A stretch of DNA of 64,000 nucleotides, taken from Sphingomonas_E sp042693015 (GTDB lineage Bacteria > Pseudomonadota > Alphaproteobacteria > Sphingomonadales > Sphingomonadaceae). Of the stretch, positions 36,473-46,740 are shown piece after piece (the first letter of the stretch is position 1; each line of letters starts with the position of its first letter). The notes under the pieces were generated by a model, which was given only the letters and a program-made list of their open reading frames with translations, searched no databases and was not told where the DNA came from. The translations under genes were made by a program, and so were the position numbers. Where the stretch lies: the NCBI RefSeq assembly GCF_042693015.1, contig NZ_CP170544.1, positions 1,612,001 to 1,676,000 of the forward strand. The letters are read 5' to 3'.

Positions 36473-38647
36473 TCAGACGAAGGAATAGGGGTCCACATCC
36501 ACCGCCACGCGCACGCCGCGCGGCCATTCCAGCCCGCCCAGCCATTCGCGGATCACATCCTGCACATCGAGTGCGCGGCGGGCGTGGACGAGGAGCCGCT
36601 GGCGGTGCCGGCCGCGCAGCATGGCGAGCGGCGCGGGCGCAGGGCCGAAGACATGCATCCCCTCCACCTCCGGCGCGGTGCGGCCGATCAGCCGCGCGGT
36701 CTCGACCGCCTCGTCCAGTTTCTCCGACGAGACGATGATCGCCGCATAGCGCCCGAACGGCGGCGCGTTGGCGCTGCGCCGCGACTCGGTCTCGGCCGCG
36801 TAGAAGCTCTCGGCATCGCCCGAAACCAGCGCCTGGATCACCGGCGCCGAAGGCTCGCGCGTCTGCACGAACACGCGCCCCGGCTTCTCGCCCCGCCCTG
36901 CCCGGCCCGCGACCTGCGCAATCTGCTGGAAGCTCCGCTCGGCCGCGCGCAGGTCGCCCCCCGCCAGCCCCAGATCGGCATCGACCACGCCGACCAGCGT
37001 CAGATTGGGGAAATGATAGCCCTTGGTGATCAACTGGGTGCCGACGATGATGTCGATGTCGCCCGCCTCCATCCGATTGACGAACTCCGCCGCCTTGGCC
37101 GGCGACCAGAGCGTGTCGGACGTGACCACCGCGACCTTCGCGTCCGGGAACAGGGCCGCCACCTCATCGGCGATGCGCTCCACGCCCGGCCCGCAGGCGA
37201 CGAGCGTGTCCTCCTCCTTGCACTCCGGGCAGACGGCCGGCGGCGGCATCACATGGCCGCAATGATGGCAGGCGAGCCGCGCCATCAGCCGATGCTCGAC
37301 CATCCAGGCCGTGCAATTGGGGCATTGGAAGCGGTGGCCGCAGGTCCGGCAGAGCGTCAGCGGCGCATAACCGCGCCGGTTGAGAAACAGCAGCGCCTGC
37401 TCCTTGCGCTTCAGCGTCTCGTCGATCGCCGTCACCAGGGTCGGCGCCAGCCAGCGCCCGCGCGGCGGCGGATCGGCGAGCAGGTCGATCTCGGATATGT
37501 CCGGCATCTGCGCCACGCCATAACGGCCGGGCAGCTTCAATTCCTCATAGCGGCCAAGCGCCACCTGCTGCCGCGTCTCGATCGCCGGCGTCGCGGAGGC
37601 GAGCACCACCGGACAACCCTCGAACCGCCCGCGCATCACCGCCACGTCGCGGGCGTGGTACATCACGCCGTCTTCCTGCTTGAAGCTGGTTTCATGCGCC
37701 TCGTCGACGACGATCAGGCCCAGCCGCGCATAAGGCAGGAACAGCGCCGATCGCGCGCCGACCACCACCTTCGCCTCGCCCGTCGCGATCGCCCGCCAGG
37801 CGCGCCGGCGCTGCGATTGGCGCAGGTCCGAATGCCAGGCGACCGGCTGATGGCCGAAACGCGCGGCAAAACGCTTCAGGAACGGCTCGGTCAGCGCGAT
37901 CTCGGGCAGCAGCACCAAAGTCTGCCGGTCCTGCCGGATCGCCTCGGCCACCGCCTCGAAATAGACCTCGGTCTTGCCCGATCCGGTGACGCCGTCGAGC
38001 AGGAAGGGCTGAAACTCATGGCCCCGCACCGCCTCCACCAGCCGGGACGCCACCGTCTGCTGATCGTCCGACAACGCGGGCGTGTGAAAATCCGGGTCCG
38101 GCGCTACCCACGGATCGTCGACCGAAACCTCGACCGCTTCGATCGCGCCGATCTTCACCAGCCCCCGGATCACCGCGTCGGACACGTCGGCGATCGTCGC
38201 CAGCTCGCGCACCAGCCCCTGCCGCTCACCGATCCGCTCCAGCGCCTGCGCCCGCTGTGGCGTCAGCCGGTCGGGCACATGGCCGGTCGCACGATATTCG
38301 ATCACCGTCCGCGCGCCATCCAGCGCCGATGCCGAGGAAAGCGCCATCCGCAGCACCGCGGCCGGGGGCGCGAGATAATAATTGGCCGTCCACTCGATCA
38401 GCCGGCGCAGCGGCGCGCCCAAGGGCGGCAGATCATAGACGCCGGCGAGCGGCCGCAGGCGATTGTCGCCGACCTCGGCGTCCGACGGCATCCGGTCCGC
38501 CTCCCACACCACGCCCGCCCATTGCCGCGGCCCGAGCGGCGCGAGCACGATCGATCCGGGCCCGACGTCCTGGCCGGGATCGACCCGATAATCGAGCGGC
38601 CCGAGGGCGGGATTGAGCAGGAGAACGCGCGCGCGCGGATTGGCCAC
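36473..38647 (-). CDS. priA: PriA, primosomal replication restart helicase
   Basis: 724 residues. N-terminal 3'-DNA-binding domain, superfamily 2 helicase core with GVTGSGKTEVY and VDEAHETSFKQ, and the zinc region with eight Cys (CRTC, CPNC, CHHC, CPEC). It reloads DnaB at stalled forks. Length is usual for PriA. The ATG is 12 bp beyond the PKHD dioxygenase stop. Confidence 0.97.
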   Translation of the reverse strand: MANPRARVLLLNPALGPLDYRVDPGQDVGPGSIVLAPLGPRQWAGVVWEADRMPSDAEVGDNRLRPLAGVYDLPPLGAPLRRLIEWTANYYLAPPAAVLRMALSSASALDGARTVIEYRATGHVPDRLTPQRAQALERIGERQGLVRELATIADVSDAVIRGLVKIGAIEAVEVSVDDPWVAPDPDFHTPALSDDQQTVASRLVEAVRGHEFQPFLLDGVTGSGKTEVYFEAVAEAIRQDRQTLVLLPEIALTEPFLKRFAARFGHQPVAWHSDLRQSQRRRAWRAIATGEAKVVVGARSALFLPYARLGLIVVDEAHETSFKQEDGVMYHARDVAVMRGRFEGCPVVLASATPAIETRQQVALGRYEELKLPGRYGVAQMPDISEIDLLADPPPRGRWLAPTLVTAIDETLKRKEQALLFLNRRGYAPLTLCRTCGHRFQCPNCTAWMVEHRLMARLACHHCGHVMPPPAVCPECKEEDTLVACGPGVERIADEVAALFPDAKVAVVTSDTLWSPAKAAEFVNRMEAGDIDIIVGTQLITKGYHFPNLTLVGVVDADLGLAGGDLRAAERSFQQIAQVAGRAGRGEKPGRVFVQTREPSAPVIQALVSGDAESFYAAETESRRSANAPPFGRYAAIIVSSEKLDEAVETARLIGRTAPEVEGMHVFGPAPAPLAMLRGRHRQRLLVHARRALDVQDVIREWLGGLEWPRGVRVAVDVDPYSFV

Positions 38648-38659
38648 GGTGAATGCCAG

Positions 38660-39325
38660 TCAGGGATGGTCCGTCCAGCGCCGCATCAGATTGAACTGTA
38701 CGGCCTGGAGGCGCGAGAAATTCTCGGGCAACATGTTATTCCCCTCCAGCGCGGCGACCTCGTTCAGCTCATAGAGCAGGTCGCGCTTGACCGGATCGGC
38801 AATCCGGCTCTGGATGAAGGTGATCGCCACCAGCCGCTGCCCACGCGTCACCGGCTCGACCTCGTGCAGCGTCATCGACGGATAGACCACCGCCGATCCC
38901 GGCCTGCCCTTGAACCGCATCTCGCCGCTGCCCAGCTGCACGCGCAGCGCGCCGCCGTCATAGCTGGCGGGATCATTCAGGAAGACAGTGCAGCTCAGAT
39001 CCGATCGCAGCGCGCCGGTCGGCGTCTGCATCATCGCCGCATCGGGATGCAGGCCATAATTCATCTGCGGCTCGTAACGCGCCAGGATCGGCGGCGCGAT
39101 CGCCTTGGGAAAGGCGATATCGAAGAATTCGCGATTGCCCAGCAGCGCCCGCGCGACGACCTGCCCCACCCGCTCGGCCGCTCCCTGTTCGTGGAGCTGG
39201 GTGTTGTTCTTGACGCGCGAATGCGGGTTGCTGACGCGGCCATCGACGAATTTCGACGTGGCGGCGATCTGCACCAGTTCGGCCACCGCCTCCGGTGGCA
39301 GCACGTCCTCGATCATCCTGAACAT
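38660..39325 (-). CDS. PKHD-type Fe(II)/2-oxoglutarate dioxygenase
   Basis: 221 residues from an ATG overlapping the upstream stop (TGATG). Iron ligands are the His-x-Asp in NYGLHPDA and the distal His in MTLHEVEPV; RGQRLVAITF provides the 2-oxoglutarate Arg. This is the PiuC/YbiX group, often next to TonB-dependent receptors or iron genes. Here its partner is a sulfotransferase-like protein. Substrate unknown. Confidence 0.9.
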   Translation of the reverse strand: MFRMIEDVLPPEAVAELVQIAATSKFVDGRVSNPHSRVKNNTQLHEQGAAERVGQVVARALLGNREFFDIAFPKAIAPPILARYEPQMNYGLHPDAAMMQTPTGALRSDLSCTVFLNDPASYDGGALRVQLGSGEMRFKGRPGSAVVYPSMTLHEVEPVTRGQRLVAITFIQSRIADPVKRDLLYELNEVAALEGNNMLPENFSRLQAVQFNLMRRWTDHP

Positions 39326-40380
39326 CAATATTCTCCACGGGCCACGCGGTCGAGCGCGCGGGCGATCAACGGGAAATCGCGCGCCGCATCGGCCAGCCAT
39401 TGCCGCCCGCGGCCGATCTCCCCTGCCTGCTCGCGCGCCGCCTGGGCGATAACGTCGCGCCGCAATTGCGGGCTATAGGCATGTTCGGGCGCCTTGGAAT
39501 AGCGCGTCATGATCGGCCCACCGGTCAGCGCCGCCGCCTGCTCCTCGCCAAGCGGCTGGCCGAAATGCGCAGCGCACGCCGCCAGCGCCTCGGCCGGGCG
39601 CGTCAGAAACTCGTCGAAATCGAGCCACAGCACCTGTCCAGTGGCGGCGGCGCCGGCCGCCTGTTCAAGTGCGCTCATCTCGCACGCCCAACCCAGCGCT
39701 GCCCTTTCGCCAAGCGACAGGTTCCACAGCCGCCAGGGTTCAGCCTCGATCCGCGCATGCAGGCGCAGCAGCCGCGTGCCGCTCAGCGCCCCCAATTCCT
39801 GGATCGATGCTTCGCCGGCCAGAATGGTGGCGAGATAGCTTTCGGGCCGGACATAGAGGAACAGCGCCTTCTCACCCTGCGCCAATATCGCCGGCGCCAG
39901 ATCGGAAACGAAGCTGGTCGCCTTGATCAGCGCGTGCTGCTGCGGCCGGTAGGTGCGGGAAAGCCAGCCCAGCGCGATCCCGATCCTTTCGTCTAGTCGT
40001 TCGGGTGACCAGGGCGATTCCGGCCGCCCCCTCACCCGCTGCAACTCCGCCAACCCGCGCAACAGCGCCGGCTCCCGCAGCGCGAAGACGCCCGGCAGTT
40101 CGCCCAGCAGCCGCGCGATCAGCGTCGATCCGACATGGCCGATATGGAAGATGTGCTGCGCGGTCGCCGGCAACCGGCCCGACGCGGCTTCAAGTTCCTC
40201 CCAGCCGAACCATTGGCACGGCCGATCCTGCGTCAGGATGCGCTGGTCTAGGAAGCTTGCCTTCGCATAGTCCGCCTCTGCCATCCGCGCGACGAGCACG
40301 CGGTCGCCGCCGGCGTCGAGCGATTGGGCAAGAAGATCAGGCGATGCCCGGAATTGCTGGGCGAAGGGGCTGGCGGTCAC
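39325..40380 (-). CDS. Sulfotransferase-like P-loop protein
   Basis: 351 residues from a GTG with GGAG six bases upstream; an ATG at 40431 is the alternative. HIGHVGSTLIARLL (about 75-88) resembles the 5'-phosphosulfate loop of sulfotransferases, and LFLYVRPESYLATIL the 3'-phosphate segment. The C-terminal part has no clear motif. It is coupled to the PKHD dioxygenase gene. Such proteins often act in cell-surface or natural-product tailoring, but the substrate is not evident. Confidence 0.72.
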   Translation of the reverse strand: MTASPFAQQFRASPDLLAQSLDAGGDRVLVARMAEADYAKASFLDQRILTQDRPCQWFGWEELEAASGRLPATAQHIFHIGHVGSTLIARLLGELPGVFALREPALLRGLAELQRVRGRPESPWSPERLDERIGIALGWLSRTYRPQQHALIKATSFVSDLAPAILAQGEKALFLYVRPESYLATILAGEASIQELGALSGTRLLRLHARIEAEPWRLWNLSLGERAALGWACEMSALEQAAGAAATGQVLWLDFDEFLTRPAEALAACAAHFGQPLGEEQAAALTGGPIMTRYSKAPEHAYSPQLRRDVIAQAAREQAGEIGRGRQWLADAARDFPLIARALDRVARGEY

Positions 40381-40456
40381 GCAGGCTCCGGGATGGCGGC
40401 AGGAAGATGTCTTACTCCCTCCTACCGCCATTCCGTTCTGGTTGCACAGGCCCCGA

Positions 40457-41515
40457 TCAGGCCTCGGCGCGTTCCTCGCGCGCCAGCAGTTCCTGCTTGA
40501 TGGCAAGGCCATAGGCATAGCCGCCCAGGGTGCCGTCGCCGCGCTTGGCGCGATGGCAGGGAATCAGCACCGCGATATTGTTGGCGCCGCACGCCGATCC
40601 CGCCGCACGCGCCGCGCCCGGCTTGCCGGCCTTCGCCGCCAAAGCCGCATAGGAAAGCGTCTCGCCCGGCGGGATGCGGGAAAGTTCACGCCACACCGCC
40701 TCCTGGAAAGCGGTGCCCTTCACGTCGATCGGCAAATTGTGGGGCCGCTCGGGCGACTCGACTGCTGCCACGGTCCGCGTAACGAGATCGGCCAGCGCCG
40801 CCCCGCCCGGCGCGATGTCGGCATGGGGAAAACGATCCGCGAGCTCCGATTCGTCCTCGTCGAAAGACAGGCGACAGATCCCGCGGTCGGTGGCCGCCAC
40901 CAGCATCGCCCCCAGGCTGGTATGGGCGATCGCCCAGCGGATCGTCACGCCCCGCCCGCCGTCGCGCCAGGCCGATGGCGTCATGCCGAGTCGCGCCGGC
41001 GCATCGGCATAGAAGCGCGCGGGCGCGGTATAACCCGCGTCATAAAGCGCCTCGGTCACCGTCTGATTCTCCTTCAGCGCCACTTCCGCCCGCCGGGCAC
41101 GAAGCGCGCGGGCATAAGCGGCGGGCGTCAGCCCCGTGGCACGCCGGAACAGACGCAGGAAATGGTGTGGCGCATATCCTGCCACCGCGGCGATCTCGTC
41201 GAGCACGGGCGGCTCTTCGGCATTGGCGATGAAGGACAGTGCCTTGGCGATACCCGCCTCGTCGCGCGCCACATCGTCGGGCAGGCATCGGCGGCAGGGC
41301 CTGAGACCCGCGGCCCGCGCACCCACCCCATCGCTGAAGAAGCGCACATTCTCCCGCCGCGGATGGCGGGCGGCGCAGGACGGTCGGCAATAGATGCCGG
41401 TTGTCAGCACGCCAGTGACGAAGCGGCCATCCTGTGAACGATCGCGCCGCAACACCGCCTCCCAGGCGGCGTCCGCTTCGATCGCGGCATGGTGGAGTGA
41501 TTCGGTCTGGGTCAT
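40457..41515 (-). CDS. ada: Ada, adaptive-response regulator and O6-methylguanine methyltransferase
   Basis: 352 residues. N-terminal zinc/methyl-acceptor domain with TTGIYCRPSC (Cys43, Cys47) and CRRC, an AraC-type helix-turn-helix region (about 90-180), and a C-terminal methyltransferase with IPCHRA. It repairs alkylated DNA and, once methylated at the N-terminal Cys, activates its own transcription. It is complete and canonical. Confidence 0.95.
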   Translation of the reverse strand: MTQTESLHHAAIEADAAWEAVLRRDRSQDGRFVTGVLTTGIYCRPSCAARHPRRENVRFFSDGVGARAAGLRPCRRCLPDDVARDEAGIAKALSFIANAEEPPVLDEIAAVAGYAPHHFLRLFRRATGLTPAAYARALRARRAEVALKENQTVTEALYDAGYTAPARFYADAPARLGMTPSAWRDGGRGVTIRWAIAHTSLGAMLVAATDRGICRLSFDEDESELADRFPHADIAPGGAALADLVTRTVAAVESPERPHNLPIDVKGTAFQEAVWRELSRIPPGETLSYAALAAKAGKPGAARAAGSACGANNIAVLIPCHRAKRGDGTLGGYAYGLAIKQELLAREERAEA

Positions 41516-41695
41516 GTGCTCTATGTGGGCGCAAGGGCCGCGAACCGCATCCCGCGCTTTGCTTTCAAAGTTACAAAAGCGTTGCCTTGCATCGCGGCAC
41601 CTCCCCTGCTAACCGGCCCGCGACCCATGCGGGGACGCCCTATCGGCGCCCCCTTTTTCGCATGGGACGAAATCCATTTGGGGGATTTTAGGCGC

Positions 41696-42250
41696 GTGGA
41701 GAATTCCGGCGGTATTCAGGCAAGCCTCGCAGGGCGCTACGCAAAGGCGCTGTTCGAGCTTGCCCGTGACGAGAAGATGCTGGCCGCCGTTTCGGCCAGC
41801 CTCTCGACCCTGAAGCAGATGCTGGCCGAATCGGCCGAGCTGCGTCAGCTGACGACGAGCCCGCTCGTGGCGCGCGCTGATGCGGCGAAGGCGATTGCGG
41901 CCGTTGCCGCGTCGCTCAAACTCGATTCGCTCACGACCAATTTCCTCGGCGTGCTCGCCAAGAACGGTCGCCTCGGCCAGATCGCCCCGGCGATCCGCGC
42001 TTTCAGCGATCTCGCCGCCCGCCATCGTGGCGAGATCACCGCCCAGGTGACCTCCGCCCATCCACTTTCCGACGATCAGGTCGCCCAGCTCAAGACGACG
42101 CTCAAGGGCCAGCTCGGCCGCGACGTCACGGTCGATCTCAACGTCGATCCCGCGATCCTCGGCGGGCTGATCGTCAAGGTCGGCAGCCGTCAGATCGATG
42201 GCTCCATCCGCACCAAATTGAACACTCTCGCGACTGCGATGAAAGGCTGA
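41696..42250 (+). CDS. atpH: ATP synthase F1 delta subunit
   Basis: 184 residues from a GTG with GGGGGA upstream. The RYAKALFELARDEKMLAAV start and LNVDPAILGGLIVKVGSRQIDGS end are the delta-subunit signature. It links F1 to the b subunits of F0. It is first of the F1 operon; F0 genes lie elsewhere, as usual in alphaproteobacteria. An earlier in-frame ATG at 41516 gives an unlikely 60-residue extension. Confidence 0.95.
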   Translation: MENSGGIQASLAGRYAKALFELARDEKMLAAVSASLSTLKQMLAESAELRQLTTSPLVARADAAKAIAAVAASLKLDSLTTNFLGVLAKNGRLGQIAPAIRAFSDLAARHRGEITAQVTSAHPLSDDQVAQLKTTLKGQLGRDVTVDLNVDPAILGGLIVKVGSRQIDGSIRTKLNTLATAMKG

Positions 42251-42252
42251 AC

Positions 42253-43782
42253 ATGGATATCCGCGCCGCAGAAATCTCCAAGGTCATCAAGGACCAGATC
42301 GCCTCGTTCGGCACCGAAGCGCAGGTCTCCGAGGTCGGCTCGGTCCTGTCGGTCGGCGACGGCATCGCCCGCATCCACGGTCTGGACAATGTCCAGGCCG
42401 GTGAGATGGTCGAATTCGCCAACGGCATCAAGGGCATGGCCCTCAACCTCGAAGCCGACAATGTCGGCGTCGTGATCTTCGGCACCGATGCCGAGATCAA
42501 GGAAGGCGATGTCGTCAAGCGGACCGGCACCATCGTCGACGTCCCCGTCGGCAAGGGCCTGCTCGGCCGCGTGGTCGATGGTCTCGGCAACCCGATCGAC
42601 GGCAAGGGCCCGATCATCGCCGACAAGCGCAGCCGCGTCGAAGTGAAGGCTCCGGGCATCATCCCGCGCAAGTCGGTGCATGAACCGGTGCAGACCGGCC
42701 TCAAGGCGCTCGACGCGCTCGTCCCCGTCGGCCGTGGCCAGCGCGAGCTGATCATCGGTGACCGTCAGACCGGCAAGACCGCCGTCGCGATCGACACCTT
42801 CATCAACCAGCGCGAAGCCAATAAGGGCGATGACGAGTCGAAGAAGCTCTACTGCGTCTATGTCGCCGTCGGCCAGAAGCGCTCGACCGTCGCGCAGATC
42901 GTCCGCCAGCTCGAAGAAAATGGCGCGATGGAATATTCGATCGTCGTCGCCGCGACCGCTTCCGATCCGGCTCCGCTGCAGTTCCTCGCGCCCTACACCG
43001 GCTGCGCGATGGGCGAATTTTTCCGCGACAACGGCATGCACGCCGTGATCGTGTATGACGATCTTTCCAAGCAGGCCGTCGCCTACCGCCAGATGTCGCT
43101 GCTGCTGCGCCGTCCGCCGGGCCGCGAAGCCTATCCGGGCGACGTCTTCTATCTCCACAGCCGCTTGCTCGAGCGCGCCGCCAAGATGAACGACGCCAAC
43201 GGCAACGGTTCGCTGACGGCGCTGCCGATCATCGAAACCCAGGCCGGCGACGTGTCCGCCTACATTCCGACCAACGTGATCTCGATCACCGACGGCCAGA
43301 TCTTCCTTGAAACCGACCTGTTCAACGCGGGTATCCGCCCGGCCATCAACGTCGGTCTGTCGGTGTCGCGCGTCGGCTCGGCCGCGCAGACCAAGGCGAT
43401 GAAGAAGGTTGCCGGCTCGATCAAGCTGGAGCTCGCCCAGTATCGCGAAATGGCTGCCTTCGCGCAGTTCGGTTCGGATCTCGACGCCTCGACCCAGAAG
43501 CTCCTGAACCGCGGCGCGCGCCTGACCGAACTGCTGAAGCAGGGTCAGTTCTCGCCGATGCCGTTCGAAGAGCAGGTCGCTTCGATCTTCGCCGGCGTGA
43601 ACGGCTATCTCGACGGCATCCCGGCTTCGGACGTGGTTCGTTTCGAGCAGGCTCTGCTCGCCGATCTTCGTGCGCATCATGCCGACGTGCTGGCGGGCAT
43701 CCGCGACACCAAGGATCTGGGCGACGATCTGAAGGCGAAGCTCGCCTCGGCGCTCGAAGCCTTCGTCAAGGCCTTCGCCTGA
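42253..43782 (+). CDS. atpA: ATP synthase F1 alpha subunit
   Basis: 509 residues. P-loop GDRQTGKTA at about 170, and the signature PAINVGLSVSRVGSAAQ near 364. It forms the non-catalytic nucleotide sites of the alpha3beta3 hexamer. It starts 2 bp after atpH. Confidence 0.98.
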   Translation: MDIRAAEISKVIKDQIASFGTEAQVSEVGSVLSVGDGIARIHGLDNVQAGEMVEFANGIKGMALNLEADNVGVVIFGTDAEIKEGDVVKRTGTIVDVPVGKGLLGRVVDGLGNPIDGKGPIIADKRSRVEVKAPGIIPRKSVHEPVQTGLKALDALVPVGRGQRELIIGDRQTGKTAVAIDTFINQREANKGDDESKKLYCVYVAVGQKRSTVAQIVRQLEENGAMEYSIVVAATASDPAPLQFLAPYTGCAMGEFFRDNGMHAVIVYDDLSKQAVAYRQMSLLLRRPPGREAYPGDVFYLHSRLLERAAKMNDANGNGSLTALPIIETQAGDVSAYIPTNVISITDGQIFLETDLFNAGIRPAINVGLSVSRVGSAAQTKAMKKVAGSIKLELAQYREMAAFAQFGSDLDASTQKLLNRGARLTELLKQGQFSPMPFEEQVASIFAGVNGYLDGIPASDVVRFEQALLADLRAHHADVLAGIRDTKDLGDDLKAKLASALEAFVKAFA

Positions 43783-43791
43783 ACCATCCAT

Positions 43792-43821
43792 CGTCATTCC
43801 CGCCTCGAAACGGGAATGACG
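43792..43821. repeat. REP-like hairpin between atpA and atpG
   Basis: Arms CGTCATTCCCG (43792-43802) and CGGGAATGACG (43811-43821), 11 bp, perfect. It is a variant of the GTCATCCCGGC family seen elsewhere in the window, placed within the operon, so it may stabilise atpA mRNA rather than terminate. Confidence 0.75.
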
Positions 43822-43849
43822 ACCGGCAAGTAGGAAGAGACAGGGACAG

Positions 43850-44734
43850 ATGCCCAGCCTCAAGAGCCTCAAGGTTCGCATCACCTCGGTGAAGTCGACC
43901 CAGAAGATCACCAAGGCGATGAAGATGGTCGCCGCCGCCAAGCTGCGCCGTGCGCAGGCGGCGGCCGAGGCCGGCCGTCCCTATGCGGAACGGCTGTCGG
44001 CGGTGATGTCGAGCCTCGCCGCCAAGGTCACGATCGGGCCGGAAAGTCCGAAGCTGATCGCCGGCACCGGCAGCGACAAGCGCCACCTGATCGTGGTCGC
44101 CACGTCCGAACGCGGCCTCGCGGGTGCGTTCAACACCAATATCGTGCGCGCCGCGCGCAAGAAGGCCGACGAACTGATCGCCGAGGGCAAGGACGTGAAG
44201 TTCTACCTGATCGGCAAGAAGGGTCGTGCGGTCATCCAGCGCCTGTTCCCGGGCAAGATCGTCCATCAGGTCGATCAGACGCACATCAAGAACGTCGCTT
44301 TCGCTGACGCGCATGTGGTGAGCGAAGACCTCATCAAGCGCTACCAGGCCGGTGAATATGATGTCGCCCACCTGTTCTTCGCCAAGTTCCAGTCGGCGCT
44401 GGTGCAGATCCCGACAGAGCTGCAGATCATCCCGGTGCCGCTGAGCGCCGGCGAGGGTGCGGCCGCGACGGGCGCTTCGGCGGCGGTGGAATATGAGCCC
44501 GACGAGGAAGCGATCCTTGCCGAGCTGCTGCCCCGCAACGTCGCCGTCCAGCTTTTCCGCGCCATGCTGGAAAATGCCGCGTCCGAACAGGGCAGCCGCA
44601 TGACCGCGATGGACAATGCCACCCGCAACGCGGGCGACATGATCAACAAGCTGACGATCCAGTATAACCGCACGCGCCAGGCCGCGATCACCACCGAATT
44701 GGTGGAGATCATCGCGGGTGCTGAAGCGCTCTGA
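43850..44734 (+). CDS. atpG: ATP synthase F1 gamma subunit
   Basis: 294 residues. N-terminal coiled-coil helix (KSTQKITKAMKMVAAAKLRRAQ split over residues 14-35) and C-terminal helix with SRMTAMDNATRNAGDMI. It is the rotating central stalk. GGGACAG lies ahead of the ATG. Confidence 0.97.
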   Translation: MPSLKSLKVRITSVKSTQKITKAMKMVAAAKLRRAQAAAEAGRPYAERLSAVMSSLAAKVTIGPESPKLIAGTGSDKRHLIVVATSERGLAGAFNTNIVRAARKKADELIAEGKDVKFYLIGKKGRAVIQRLFPGKIVHQVDQTHIKNVAFADAHVVSEDLIKRYQAGEYDVAHLFFAKFQSALVQIPTELQIIPVPLSAGEGAAATGASAAVEYEPDEEAILAELLPRNVAVQLFRAMLENAASEQGSRMTAMDNATRNAGDMINKLTIQYNRTRQAAITTELVEIIAGAEAL

Positions 44735-44781
44735 TCCAAATCCGATCGGGTCAGAGCACCCGAGCATTGAGGTGAGAAGAC

Positions 44782-46251
<1,470 letters not shown>

Positions 46252-46262
46252 CATGCGTCTCT

Positions 46263-46286
46263 CCCTCTCCCGCTAGCGGGAGAGGG
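46263..46286. repeat. Perfect REP palindrome after atpD
   Basis: 24-bp perfect palindrome centred on CTCTCCCGCTAGCGGGAGAG, followed by TCGGGGTGAGGG. This is a REP type common in proteobacteria and distinct from the other two hairpin families here. It is 12 bp past the atpD stop, inside the operon. Confidence 0.85.
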
Positions 46287-46339
46287 TCGGGGTGAGGGAC
46301 CGAGCGCAAGCGAGGCTCAACGCCCGAAGAAGTAAGAAG

Positions 46340-46375
46340 ACCCACCCCTACCCCTCCCTTCTATGGAAGGGGCTA
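46340..46375. repeat. Solo DUF559-type arm before atpC
   Basis: GACCCACCCCTACCCCTCC and the following TTCTATGGAAGGGG match the right arm of the DUF559 cassettes with a few differences. No DUF559 gene is attached. It ends 12 bp before the atpC start and abuts its ribosome site (AAGGAT). Confidence 0.65.
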
Positions 46376-46386
46376 AGGATCGAAAA

Positions 46387-46650
46387 ATGGCCGACCTGCA
46401 CTTCGAACTCGTCACCCCGGAAAAGCTGCTCCGTTCGGAGGAGGTCCACATGGTGGTCGTCCCCGGCACCGAGGGCGATTTCGGCGTGCTCGCGGGCCAT
46501 GCGCCCTTCATGTCGGTGATCCGCTCGGGCGAACTTCAGATCTACTCCGGTCCGAACACCGTCTCCGCCCGCATCCATGTCGAAGGCGGCTTCGCGGAAG
46601 TGAACGAGAAGGGCCTGACCGTCCTCGCCGAGGCCGCGACCGAGGCCTGA
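46387..46650 (+). CDS. atpC: ATP synthase F1 epsilon subunit
   Basis: 87 residues from the ATG at 46387 with AAGGAT seven bases upstream. VVVPGTEGDFGVLAGHAPFM is the epsilon beta-sandwich signature. The C-terminal helical hairpin is short, as in many alphaproteobacteria. It regulates F1 and couples gamma to the c-ring. Confidence 0.95.
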   Translation: MADLHFELVTPEKLLRSEEVHMVVVPGTEGDFGVLAGHAPFMSVIRSGELQIYSGPNTVSARIHVEGGFAEVNEKGLTVLAEAATEA

Positions 46651-46659
46651 TCCCGGTTC

Positions 46660-46678
46660 GGGGCAGCGCCGCTGCCCC
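46660..46678. terminator. Hairpin ending the atp operon
   Basis: GGGGCAGC (46660-46667), 3-nt loop, GCTGCCCC (46671-46678): perfect 8-bp stem 9 bp past the atpC stop. No strong T-run follows; a terminator is still the most likely role. Confidence 0.6.
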
Positions 46679-46740
46679 AACCCCTTGCATGGTTAACGAA
46701 AAATCCTAGCCTCCTCTGAATAATAAAGAGGAGGACGAGG

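Noticed and set aside
36584..39478. 964-codon open frame on the plus strand
   Set aside because: It is antisense to priA and the PKHD gene. High G+C with third-position bias removes stops from this frame; the product is Arg/His-rich.
46348..46680. 110-codon minus-strand frame over atpC
   Set aside because: Antisense to the conserved epsilon subunit.
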